A DNA stretch of 64,000 bases from Clostridium cuniculi (GTDB lineage Bacteria; Bacillota; Clostridia; Clostridiales; Clostridiaceae), in the NCBI RefSeq assembly GCF_004353185.1, contig NZ_SMUS01000018.1, positions 17,881 through 81,880 on the forward strand, read 5' to 3'. This document shows positions 1-7,607 of this stretch, in pieces (position 1 is the first letter of the stretch; each line of letters begins with the position of its first letter). The position numbers were made by a program, and so were the translations under genes. The notes beneath the pieces are model-generated. The model made no database searches and was not told where the DNA came from. It worked only from the letters and a program-made list of their open reading frames with translations.

Positions 1-113
1 ATGTAGGTGGATTATTAGGAATGCTACTTGCAGTTCCAGTTGCAGCTTCTATTAGAGTTTTATTTAATAAATGGTATGAAGAATATACAAACTCAAACTT
101 AACAGAAAATTAG
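1..113 (+). CDS. AI-2E family transporter, C-terminal fragment
   Basis: The window opens inside a gene read in the frame starting at base 3; 36 codons remain before a TAG stop at 111-113. The peptide contains GGLLGMLLAVPVAASIRVL, which matches the end of the last membrane segment of AI-2E/PerM-family permeases (PF01594), followed by a short polar tail. These are multi-pass membrane proteins; proposed roles differ between members (signal export, Na+/H+ exchange), so no substrate can be assigned. The start and most of the protein lie outside the window. A clear terminator follows directly. Confidence 0.75.
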   Translation, partial: VGGLLGMLLAVPVAASIRVLFNKWYEEYTNSNLTEN

Positions 114-130
114 ATATTTATCCATAAAAC

Positions 131-158
131 AAAAAAGTCTGAATTACAGACTTTTTTT
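131..158 (+). terminator. Rho-independent terminator after the permease gene
   Basis: An A-tract runs into GTCTG (137-141), a five-base loop, CAGAC (147-151) and a run of seven T. It begins 18 bases after the permease stop codon. Confidence 0.85.
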
Positions 159-190
159 GTTTTATAATATATAATTTTTCTAAATAAAAA

Positions 191-439
191 TTATAATACA
201 CAACTTAAAAGCATGGTAGCTATTCCACCTATAATTACTGTCTGTCCTATTTTTATATTATCAAGTTTCATAATAGCGTATAAAAATCCACCTATAACTA
301 AAAATACACCAGCATATAATATTACATCAAAATATTGATTTAAATAACTCCTAGAAAGAAGAACACTAATAAGCATTACTCCTAATGTAACTACTACCCC
401 ATACCATTCTTCCCTAACCTTTTCTTTGCACTTATTCAT
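191..439 (-). CDS. small membrane protein, unknown function
   Basis: A protein of about 82 residues with a short basic, Lys-rich N-terminus followed by three hydrophobic stretches that look like membrane segments. I do not recognise a family. The open frame extends four codons further (ATG at 449-451), but that ATG abuts the GGAG of the ribosome binding site. The ATG at 437-439 sits 12 bases after that GGAG, and 4-5 bases after a second G-rich stretch, so I prefer it. The gene stands alone between the permease tail and a small zinc-ribbon gene. Confidence 0.6.
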   Translation of the reverse strand: MNKCKEKVREEWYGVVVTLGVMLISVLLSRSYLNQYFDVILYAGVFLVIGGFLYAIMKLDNIKIGQTVIIGGIATMLLSCVL

Positions 440-572
440 TTTTCTCCCCATCTCCTTTATTATTTACCCCTAATTTATTATCTTTAAACTACTAATTAAA
501 ACGTATACTATAACACCATTTTACCATATTATTCCAATTGTTTGAATACATATTGTTTTTTTTGTAATAAAA

Positions 573-610
573 AAATAAAAATCTCACTTATTAAATGAGA
601 TTTTTATTTT
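573..610 (-). terminator. Rho-independent terminator of the small zinc-ribbon gene
   Basis: The stem AAATCTCA/TGAGATTT is flanked by A and T tracts. On the minus strand the hairpin ends in a T-rich run 8 bases after the stop of the 49-residue gene. The symmetric A/T flanks mean it could work in both directions. Confidence 0.75.
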
Positions 611-617
611 CTTATAC

Positions 618-767
618 TTAATTAAATATCTTAACTACTGTTTTTTTTCCATCGCATTTCCATTTAACTCTTTCTTTGCATTTATCACAAGTTATAATTC
701 CATTAGCCTCACAACCTGGTTCCTCAAAAATTATTTCTCCGCATTTAGGACACAAAACATTATCCAT
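618..767 (-). CDS. 49-residue zinc-ribbon-like protein
   Basis: A short gene with GAGGAG 8 bases before the ATG at 765-767 and a TAA stop at 618-620. The product has CPKC near the N-terminus (Cys6, Cys9), a lone Cys19, CDKC (Cys27, Cys30) and Cys38. The two CxxC pairs about 18 residues apart fit a small zinc ribbon. The C-terminus is basic and hydrophobic. No enzymatic domain is present; a nucleic-acid or protein-binding role is only inference. It has its own terminator. The clean ribosome binding site, paired CxxC motifs and terminator are the reasons to call such a short frame real. Confidence 0.7.
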   Translation of the reverse strand: MDNVLCPKCGEIIFEEPGCEANGIITCDKCKERVKWKCDGKKTVVKIFN

Positions 768-958
768 AATTAATCTCCTCTTATTGTTAAAATTGTATTT
801 GTATAATTTTATTATTAATCATATATCTATTATTATTCAATTATAATGAGTAATTTTTTAAATATATTTTTAATTTTTTGTAAAACTATGTTATAATTTG
901 CAAATAGGAATAATTTACAAATAAATGCTATATTTTATTAATTATAATAATAAATGTA

Positions 959-988
959 TTGACATATTTAATAAATTTGTAATAAAAT
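959..988 (+). promoter_or_regulatory. sigma-A type promoter of the glutamine synthetase gene
   Basis: A perfect TTGACA (959-964) and TAAAAT (983-988) are separated by 18 bases. Transcription would begin near 995 and leave a leader of about 108 bases before the glutamine synthetase ATG. The rest of the 768-1102 gap shows nothing except an inverted pair TTTACGAA / TTCGTAAA (near 1001 and 1067) and a strong Shine-Dalgarno site at 1049-1054. Confidence 0.65.
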
Positions 989-1056
989 CACTATAAAGAA
1001 TTTACGAATGTTTTTCTTTTTACCACTAATATTATTCGAGTTATAAAAGAGAGGAT

Positions 1057-1098
1057 GTGAATTTATTTCGTAAATATTTATATATGTTGCGAAATTAA
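1057..1098 (+). other. possible 13-codon leader ORF before the glutamine synthetase
   Basis: A GTG-started frame of 13 codons ends with TAA four bases before the glutamine synthetase ATG. It follows the only strong Shine-Dalgarno sequence in the leader (AGAGAGG, 1048-1054), although the spacing of about 2 bases is short. In the synthetase's own frame the same site shows ATG TGA. It could be a coupling leader peptide, or the site could serve an unusual ATT start at 1061. Its existence as a translated ORF is inference. Confidence 0.3.
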
Positions 1099-1102
1099 GC
1101 TT

Positions 1103-3004
1103 ATGATTGATAATTTACTTTACACTATACCTAAAGAAAATCACACAAAAGAGCAAGTAAAAGAAATTCTATCTACCCATCCAGAAATAAAGTTTGTATC
1201 CTTTGTTGGTATTGACCTTTCTGGAAATGATACTGATGAAAAAATTCCAGTAAATTTATTTTTAGATGATTTAGACTCATTTTTACATGGAGTTGCAGTT
1301 CAAACAGATGGTTCATCAGTTGTTTTACCTGGAATTGCTACATTAAATAATGCAAAAGTAGATATGGTTGCTGATTTAAACTGTAAATGGTTTGTTGATT
1401 ATAATTATGATTTTATTGATCATTCAACAAATAAACCTGTAGGTACTTTAAGAATACCTTGTTTCTTATATCACGATAATAAACCTGTAGATTCAAGAAA
1501 TATCTTAAATAATGCAGTTAAAACTTTTAAAAATAATTTATGGAATATTTTCGAAACACATCCTGAAGTGTTAGATATTTATAACATAAAAAAAGATGAC
1601 ATTGATGAAATAGTTATAACTTCTGCTACAGAATTAGAATTTTGGGTTAGAACTCCAAATACTGATGCTGAACTTGAAGAATTATCTACTTCTCAAGTAC
1701 TTCACGAACAATATTGGACAAGAACTAAAGGTAAAGTTCGTACAGCTTTAGAAGAAAGCTTGTTATTAATGGAAGCCTATGGTTTTGAACCTGAAATGGG
1801 ACATAAAGAAGTTGGTGGAGTTAGAGCCAAATTAGATGCTTCTGGTAATTTTAATCATGTTATGGAACAAATTGAAGTTGATTGGAAGTATTCTGATGCA
1901 GTACAAGCTGCTGATAATGAATTATTCATAAAAATATTAGTTCAAGAAACTTATAGAAGATACGGATTAGATGTTACATTTATGGCTAAACCACTTGATG
2001 GCGTTGCTGGCTCTGGTATGCACGTTCATCTAGGAGTTAGCTTAAAACTTAAAAATGGTAAGAGAATAAACTTATTCCATACTACAAAAGATCACTTCTT
2101 AAGTGTTATTGGTTATGGTTCATTAATGGGTATTCTTAAAAATTATGAAGTTATGAATCCATTTATCTCTTCAACTAATAACTCTTTAAAAAGGTTAAAA
2201 CCAGGATTTGAAGCTCCAGTTTGTATAGTTACCTCTCTTGGATTATCTCCAAGTAATCCATCTAGAAATAGATCTATACTTGTTGGACTTATTAGAGATT
2301 TAGCTAATCCTCTAGCTACAAGATTTGAATTGCGTTCTCCAAACCCTCATTCAAATGCCTATATAACTATCGCTGTATGCTATATGGCTATGCTTGATGG
2401 TATTCTTTATGCAGTAAATAATAATAAAACTGATGATGAATTATTAGCTGAGCTTTCTAAAGAGTATGGTGAAGAGGCCGATTACTTAGAAAAAAATAGA
2501 AAATACAGAGCTGAAGAGGATGTATTTGAAGACTTCACTGAAGAAGAAAGAAATAAATATTTTAGTAAAGCACCAGCTACAATTTATGAAAATATTAGTG
2601 CTTTAGATAAGTATCCTGAAAAAGTAGAAGTTCTAAAGAGAAATGGTGTATTAACTGATCAACTTATTAACAGCTTTAGAATGGCAACTATTCAAAGATG
2701 GAAAATGGAAATATCTCACAGAATAGTAAATAAGTTTACTTCTGAAATAAGAGCTTCTAAGTGCCTTCATGATTCAAGTAAAGCTCTTGATTTAGATTTG
2801 ACTAACTGGATGAGAATTCACGAGTTAAGACTTTATATAATGAAAGATACTAATTCTACTAAGAGTCTTTTCACAAGACTTAAAGATGCAATTATTGAAG
2901 ATAACTTATCACTTGCTTCTGACCTTTATTTAGAGTTAGAAGATAAAATGAGCTTATTAAGACATCTATACTCTTCTTATAAGAAGAATTTATTAGATAT
3001 TTAG
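1103..3004 (+). CDS. glutamine synthetase, atypical long clostridial form
   Basis: Makes glutamine from glutamate, ammonia and ATP in the cytoplasm. The catalytic fold is recognisable from ATELEF (about 175-180, metal-binding glutamates), GSGMHVHLG (303-311), NNSLKRLKPGFEAP (359-372, substrate and ATP site) and RFELRSPNPHSNAY (407-420). At 633 residues it is longer than type I enzymes (about 440-470) and shorter than type III (about 700). The extra length is an enlarged N-terminus and a roughly 170-residue helical C-terminus. This resembles a divergent form found in clostridia, so I give no symbol. The ATG at 1103 has no good ribosome binding site beside it; it was kept because homologues, as I remember them, begin close to this point. 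A terminator follows immediately. Confidence 0.85.
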   Translation: MIDNLLYTIPKENHTKEQVKEILSTHPEIKFVSFVGIDLSGNDTDEKIPVNLFLDDLDSFLHGVAVQTDGSSVVLPGIATLNNAKVDMVADLNCKWFVDYNYDFIDHSTNKPVGTLRIPCFLYHDNKPVDSRNILNNAVKTFKNNLWNIFETHPEVLDIYNIKKDDIDEIVITSATELEFWVRTPNTDAELEELSTSQVLHEQYWTRTKGKVRTALEESLLLMEAYGFEPEMGHKEVGGVRAKLDASGNFNHVMEQIEVDWKYSDAVQAADNELFIKILVQETYRRYGLDVTFMAKPLDGVAGSGMHVHLGVSLKLKNGKRINLFHTTKDHFLSVIGYGSLMGILKNYEVMNPFISSTNNSLKRLKPGFEAPVCIVTSLGLSPSNPSRNRSILVGLIRDLANPLATRFELRSPNPHSNAYITIAVCYMAMLDGILYAVNNNKTDDELLAELSKEYGEEADYLEKNRKYRAEEDVFEDFTEEERNKYFSKAPATIYENISALDKYPEKVEVLKRNGVLTDQLINSFRMATIQRWKMEISHRIVNKFTSEIRASKCLHDSSKALDLDLTNWMRIHELRLYIMKDTNSTKSLFTRLKDAIIEDNLSLASDLYLELEDKMSLLRHLYSSYKKNLLDI

Positions 3005-3005
3005 C

Positions 3006-3041
3006 AAAAAAATGAACTGCTACTTTTAGCAGTTCATTTTT
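3006..3041. terminator. bidirectional terminator
   Basis: A long stem with TGAACTGCTA pairing to TAGCAGTTCA, flanked by A6 and T6 runs, sits between the convergent glutamine synthetase and membrane-protein genes and can end both transcripts. Confidence 0.9.
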
Positions 3042-3050
3042 TCTATTAAT

Positions 3051-3593
3051 CTATATATTTTTATGTATTCTCTCCATATAGAATGTAATAATCATAGTCA
3101 TTGCATAATCATAAATTAGGAAAATTGGCTGTGCTACTATCCATAATATTATAGATGCAATAGTTCTACCTGAAGTATCAAAAAATCTAGACATTAATAC
3201 TTCTAATCCTGCTATTATATTTATTCCTAAAACATTCTGCATTATTATGAAACCAATTATAAATGCTATATTAAAGAATATAAGTTTAAGCACTATTTCT
3301 AACTTCTCTTTTCTTATTCTCTCTATAAAGTATTTAATTATTCCATATACCCCAAAGAATACAAAATATAAAAATGATATATTAATTGGAACTAAGAAAA
3401 ATGCAATTAAACTAGATGATATATATACAAAAATAGATGTCTGAATATTACTTCTTATAATGCACACCGGTATTAAAGCTGATGCAATTGTTAATATTGC
3501 TAATGTACTTATTGGTAATATTGATGTTGCATACAATACTATAGTCGTTAATGCAACTAAAATACCACCAAGAGCTATATCCTTAGCCTTCAT
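3051..3593 (-). CDS. multi-pass membrane protein, resembles ECF transporter S components
   Basis: A 180-residue, very hydrophobic protein with five to six predicted membrane segments and short basic loops (for example ERIRKEKLE). The N-terminal pattern, MKAKDIALGGILVALTT, is like the start of substrate-binding (S) subunits of ECF vitamin transporters, but no substrate motif can be named. It begins 13 bases after the J-domain gene, so it is co-transcribed with that gene and the DUF5685 gene. That fixed company suggests a shared membrane-associated job rather than ordinary vitamin uptake; this is inference. A bidirectional terminator ends the unit. Confidence 0.6.
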   Translation of the reverse strand: MKAKDIALGGILVALTTIVLYATSILPISTLAILTIASALIPVCIIRSNIQTSIFVYISSSLIAFFLVPINISFLYFVFFGVYGIIKYFIERIRKEKLEIVLKLIFFNIAFIIGFIIMQNVLGINIIAGLEVLMSRFFDTSGRTIASIILWIVAQPIFLIYDYAMTMIITFYMERIHKNI

Positions 3594-3606
3594 AAAACTC
3601 CCCCTA

Positions 3607-4227
3607 TTAACAGCAACCTATAAGATCTCCACCAAAACATTCACATAATGAGTCTAAGCACCATAAATTCATACAACAATCACAAGTATCCATATTTCCA
3701 TTTGAAGTTCTATATGTTTGACTATAACCTCTACCTCTTGATTGTAATTGGCTTAATGCTTGCCTATACTCAAAATTATTAGGATCCATAGTACATGCCC
3801 TTTGTATATTATTATAAGCTGATTCAAACCAACCCTTTGCCATCATAACATTTCCATATAAATAATACCATTCTGCATCTCTTTGCTTTATGGCATTAAG
3901 CTTTGATTCTGCTACAGATATACTTCTCATCTGAATAAGACTTCTTATCTCTGCATAAATAGCTGTATTACTACTATATGAATTAGATCCTGTATTATAA
4001 CTTGCATTATATCCATTTGATGAAGAATTATAATTTGTATTTCCTCCACCATTTTTTAGCATATCATATGCCTTATTTACCTCAGCTAGTTTCTCTTGCG
4101 CCAAATCCTTTAGTGGATTATCTACATATTGATCAGGATGATATTGTTTTACTAGTTTTCTATAAGCTGATTTTATTTCTTCTTGAGAAGCTCCTGGCTT
4201 CACTCCTAATACCTCATACGGATTCAT
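3607..4227 (-). CDS. J-domain (DnaJ-like) protein with Cys-rich C-terminus
   Basis: Residues 1-65 form a J domain starting [14 protein letters not shown], with the invariant HPD (in KQYHPDQY) that stimulates DnaK ATPase. A Gly/Asn/Ser-rich linker follows, then a helical region resembling a tetratricopeptide repeat. The last 30 residues hold a dense Cys cluster (CDCC, CCMNLWC, CECF, final CC), a plausible metal-binding or redox tail. It lacks the DnaJ zinc fingers and peptide-binding domains, so it is a specialised type III J protein. The open frame runs seven codons further upstream, but there the Shine-Dalgarno AAGGAG lies inside the frame; it sits 10 bases before the ATG at 4225-4227, which I take as the start. 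It is the middle gene of the DUF5685, J-domain, membrane-protein unit. Confidence 0.85.
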   Translation of the reverse strand: MNPYEVLGVKPGASQEEIKSAYRKLVKQYHPDQYVDNPLKDLAQEKLAEVNKAYDMLKNGGGNTNYNSSSNGYNASYNTGSNSYSSNTAIYAEIRSLIQMRSISVAESKLNAIKQRDAEWYYLYGNVMMAKGWFESAYNNIQRACTMDPNNFEYRQALSQLQSRGRGYSQTYRTSNGNMDTCDCCMNLWCLDSLCECFGGDLIGCC

Positions 4228-4284
4228 TTTAAACACTCTCCTTATCATCTGCTACCATTATAATTCATAAACCTTAAATATATC

Positions 4285-5184
4285 TTAATGTTTATTTTTC
4301 TTATCCTTGCAGTTACAATTATTAATTATTTTTTCGTATTTATCCATCATACCAAGACTAATTATATTTTCTAATATAGCTTTGTTCCTCTTTAAAGGTA
4401 ATTTATCTAAAGCATATTTACAATTATATCCGCAATTTAAAATAGTAAATTCCATTCTTGGTTTAATTTCTTCTAATAATTCTTCATAACTTTTATTATC
4501 TTTATTATATAAATAATTTATTGGATTAAACTTATTTTTCTCTATATCTTCCTTTAAATCATCTAATGCATCTATTAAATATATCCATTTCCCAAGAGCA
4601 TATCCTAAATCATAAAGTTCATATCTAAGCTCATCACAATCATCATCAACCTTCTCAGGATATAACTCTAAAATTTTAGCTACTATTAAACTAAAAGGAT
4701 GTGAAATCTCATCTATTGATGAAAATTCTTTATTTTTCTCTAAATTAGATAGCATATTTAAATTTTCTTCTATTATATCATTAATCATAGTAACATTTCT
4801 GTTAAATTTTCGTTTATATGGAGCTAAAGCAGCACTTTCAAATTTACTTTTTAAACTCTTATCATCATTTACATCATCAATTAACTTATAATATACTAAT
4901 GACACATTCATAGCTGCTGTATATTCTAATGCTTTATTATTTATAATCATAGGCTTATTCTTTAATGGATGAGCCATACACTTTTTAAATTCAATATTAG
5001 GCTCTTCATTATGTAAGGCATCTAAAAGTAAACCTAAAAAAGCCATATCATAATTTAAAGCTAATCTTGGAATATTTCCAAAATTATCTTTAATATGCAT
5101 ACATACACCACAATAATATCCCCTAAACATTTCATATTCTCTTATTTTAAGTTCAGGTTTAAGTGGAGTTACATAACCAAACAA
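4285..5184 (-). CDS. DUF5685 family protein
   Basis: A 299-residue soluble, all-helical protein that matches DUF5685, a family of unknown function. Visible features are an N-terminal CGVC pair (about residues 25-28) and two aspartate-rich motifs: LIDDVNDD near residue 101-108 and LIDALDDLKEDIEKNKF near 203-219. Their spacing and sequence recall the two metal/diphosphate-binding motifs of squalene/phytoene synthases, the second of which typically reads like LRDxxED followed by a basic patch and a Pro. That link is inference. The C-terminus ends in a CNCK segment. It is the first gene of a three-gene unit with the J-domain and membrane-protein genes. Confidence 0.75.
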   Translation of the reverse strand: MFGYVTPLKPELKIREYEMFRGYYCGVCMHIKDNFGNIPRLALNYDMAFLGLLLDALHNEEPNIEFKKCMAHPLKNKPMIINNKALEYTAAMNVSLVYYKLIDDVNDDKSLKSKFESAALAPYKRKFNRNVTMINDIIEENLNMLSNLEKNKEFSSIDEISHPFSLIVAKILELYPEKVDDDCDELRYELYDLGYALGKWIYLIDALDDLKEDIEKNKFNPINYLYNKDNKSYEELLEEIKPRMEFTILNCGYNCKYALDKLPLKRNKAILENIISLGMMDKYEKIINNCNCKDKKNKH

Positions 5185-5290
5185 ATAATCACTCCTTTAT
5201 ATTTCTTATTTTTACATAAATTTAGTATAGTTTATTTACTAATATTAATCAATTTCTACTAATTAAAATTTTATTTATTATCTATCCATT

Positions 5291-5340
5291 AAATAAGAAA
5301 TAGCCCCTTAAGGCATTACCTTAAAGAGCTATTTCTTATT
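5291..5340 (-). terminator. strong terminator after the TPM gene
   Basis: A 14-bp perfect outer stem (AAATAAGAAATAGC with its complement) and an inner CCTTAAGG/CCTTAA stem directly adjoin the TPM stop codon. The A/T tracts on both sides allow use in either direction. Confidence 0.85.
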
Positions 5341-6135
5341 TTAAAAGCTTCCCCCGCCACCGCCGTGAGTATTTCCACTACTTGATCTGTGAGTAGAACT
5401 TCCACTACCACCACTAGAATTATTTCTTTCAATTTTTGTTTTAGTAGTAAATGTATTTACAAAAGTATCTCTTCTTTTAGTAAATACTATAGAACTATTA
5501 TCCACATAATTTACACTTGATACTGACTTTGAATTTTTATATGAATTCACTACAACTATACATGTTACTCCAGCCACTACAGCTGCAACTCCTAAGGCAA
5601 TTAATACAATCTTTAAAGTATTTTCTTCCTCACTGTATGTGTATTGCCCTTCTGGTATCCCACTATCAATGTAATATTGTATATCCGTTAAAAATATATT
5701 ACATGCATCAAAGTACTCTTCATTACGCAAATATTTACTTATATCACTAATAATAGAGTCTATTCTATTGTCAGTAAAATATTCTATTGCATCTCCACTA
5801 GTAGAAATCCATATTTTTCTATCATTCATATCTATTAATAATAATATTCCACTCTTATTATCTCCTAATCCATAACCATTATAATCATAATAATCATCTG
5901 CATAGTCCATAGTGTTTTTTCCTTGTAAATCATTTGTTGTAACTATAACTGCATCAATATTATAGCTTTCTCTAAACTTTTCAATATCCTCTCTCAACTT
6001 ATCTCTTTCATCTTGTGATAAAAGTTTAGCCTCATCAACTACTGGATTTACATTAGCTTTAACTATAAAACTAAATGATAGTATAAAAATTAATACACTA
6101 ATACAAGGTATAAACTTTTTCTTTAAATTCTTCAT
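5341..6135 (-). CDS. TPM-domain protein (YgcG-like), exported
   Basis: The N-terminus has a lysine-rich start and a hydrophobic signal segment (about residues 8-28). A TPM domain follows (about 33-150), recognisable from DEAKLLSQDERDKL, the GYGLGDNKSGILLL stretch and ISTSGDAIEYFTD. A second membrane segment lies near 175-195. The tail is rich in Ser and Gly and ends HGGGGGSF, typical of YgcG-type proteins. TPM domains face the outside of the membrane in bacteria; some have been linked to photosystem repair or phosphatase activity, but no activity is established for this type. The ATG lies 9 bases after GGAGG, and the first bases overlap the stop of the zinc-ribbon gene by 4 (ATGA), so the two are translationally coupled. 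Confidence 0.8.
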   Translation of the reverse strand: MKNLKKKFIPCISVLIFILSFSFIVKANVNPVVDEAKLLSQDERDKLREDIEKFRESYNIDAVIVTTNDLQGKNTMDYADDYYDYNGYGLGDNKSGILLLIDMNDRKIWISTSGDAIEYFTDNRIDSIISDISKYLRNEEYFDACNIFLTDIQYYIDSGIPEGQYTYSEEENTLKIVLIALGVAAVVAGVTCIVVVNSYKNSKSVSSVNYVDNSSIVFTKRRDTFVNTFTTKTKIERNNSSGGSGSSTHRSSSGNTHGGGGGSF

Positions 6136-7199
6136 ATAGTCATACCTCCTATGAATACTAATAAAAATACTATTATAAAAACAAGTAAAAATAATATAAA
6201 TATTTTTACTTTAGATACAGGTAAAGCACCAAAAACTTTCCCTGTTTGTCCATTCATAGCAAAAATATAATTTTTACTTCCTAAACTATATGTCATCATC
6301 CATACAGGCATTAATGCATAATTACAAGAAGTTTTATTAAAGTTCTCATGTGTCCCTACAACATCAACAATTGAATATCCATTTATTGAATTTCTTAATA
6401 TATCATTAGTTCCTAACCTTATTTTACTTTCTATTAAAGGTAAGACCTGTTCTTTTGTTTTATCATATTTCTCTGAAAAGAAGCCTGGTAAATATGCAAT
6501 AGAAAATTCCTTAAACTCTCTAGAATCATATGGCTCTATACTTTCCATAATTTTATCATCCATTTTGCTTGATGCATTGCTAGGTACATTTTTAAATATT
6601 AGATTTGCTTCTCTATAAATATTATATATATCTGTTTTAGTATATTTATAATCTCCACTAACCCATGTTTTAATTTTTTTTCCTCTTGCACTCATTTGCC
6701 CAGTTACATTGGAATCAACTATCCAAAAAGGAATATAAATTCCTGTTATCTTTTCTAATTGTTTAGAAGAGGAAAACTCACTAGGTAAAAACCACTTCTT
6801 TTTGCTCCAATTTATAAAGTTCTCAATAGCCTTATCTTTATCTATTTTAAATGGAATAACTTTAGATGGCTTAAATTCTCCATTAAACTTATCACTTAAG
6901 ACTACAGGTCCATGACAGTAGCAACAAAATGTAGCTGTAGTAGTATTATCTGCTACTATTTCAGCCCCACATCTTGGACAGGAATAAACTCTTGTTTTTT
7001 CTCCTATATTATCCCACTCTTTATTATAATTCTGTTCTAAATTCTCTTTGTTTATATGTTGATTATCTAAACCATTTAACCTATCTATCTCATCAACTGT
7101 AAATTCACTTAGACAAAAATCACATTTTCCTTTTTGTAACTCTGGATTAAACTTAATCTCAGCTCCACAATTAGGACACTTATATACAATAACAGCCAT
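6132..7199 (-). CDS. double zinc-ribbon protein with C-terminal membrane anchor
   Basis: Two zinc ribbons are visible: CPNCG with CDFC (about residues 9-29) and CPRCG with CCYC (about 75-95), both of the TFIIB-like type. A middle domain of roughly 200 residues with no known catalytic motif follows, then one C-terminal hydrophobic segment (about 328-350). The protein is probably cytoplasmic and tail-anchored. It forms a two-gene operon with the exported TPM protein, and similar zinc-ribbon/TPM pairs are familiar in Firmicutes. The pair may act from opposite faces of the membrane, which is inference. The start has GGGGGAAAGAG directly upstream. Confidence 0.8.
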   Translation of the reverse strand: MAVIVYKCPNCGAEIKFNPELQKGKCDFCLSEFTVDEIDRLNGLDNQHINKENLEQNYNKEWDNIGEKTRVYSCPRCGAEIVADNTTTATFCCYCHGPVVLSDKFNGEFKPSKVIPFKIDKDKAIENFINWSKKKWFLPSEFSSSKQLEKITGIYIPFWIVDSNVTGQMSARGKKIKTWVSGDYKYTKTDIYNIYREANLIFKNVPSNASSKMDDKIMESIEPYDSREFKEFSIAYLPGFFSEKYDKTKEQVLPLIESKIRLGTNDILRNSINGYSIVDVVGTHENFNKTSCNYALMPVWMMTYSLGSKNYIFAMNGQTGKVFGALPVSKVKIFILFLLVFIIVFLLVFIGGMTI

Positions 7200-7529
7200 C
7201 TCTTTCCCCCTAATTTAATAATTTTTTATCTATAAAATTATACCATATTTTTTTACATTTTATTCAAAATACTAATTCTAATTTATCTTTTAAAACTTAA
7301 CTTTCTTAGAACAGCCTCTTAAAATTTGTCTATATATTTTCACTAAAATTTTAATTTACTCTATTATAATATTAAAGGTTATATATCCATATTTATACTT
7401 TTTATTTTTCTTGACTTTTATTTATCAATATGCTTTAACCTCTTTTATTTAATATATTACGAGGGTTTTTCCATTATTAACTATTTAATTTTTGGAATTT
7501 TAATCCTTGTTATATTCTTCCTTAGCAAT
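7200..7529. other. gene-free AT-rich stretch
   Basis: This 330-base gap lies between two divergently transcribed genes and must hold the promoter of the zinc-ribbon operon. I see no RNA gene and no clear hairpin. The reading frame of the 3D-domain gene stays open upstream to about 7473, but without a convincing start. Confidence 0.5.
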
Positions 7530-7558
7530 TTGACAGTATTTTTGATATATAGTATAAA
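7530..7558 (+). promoter_or_regulatory. sigma-A type promoter of the 3D-domain gene
   Basis: TTGACA (7530-7535) and TATAAA (7553-7558) are 17 bases apart. The first bases of the -35 box form a TTG that an ORF finder would take as a start codon, but transcription would begin near 7565, so that TTG cannot be used from this promoter. Confidence 0.65.
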
Positions 7559-7607
7559 CTACTTGCAGGCCGAAGGAATTAAAATCAAAATCTTGGAGGT
7601 GTATTTT

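Noticed and set aside
7473..7607. Upstream extension of the 3D-domain frame, with a GAGGG site before an ATT at 7473
   Set aside because: It would start before the strong promoter and put an extra hydrophobic segment ahead of a complete signal peptide.
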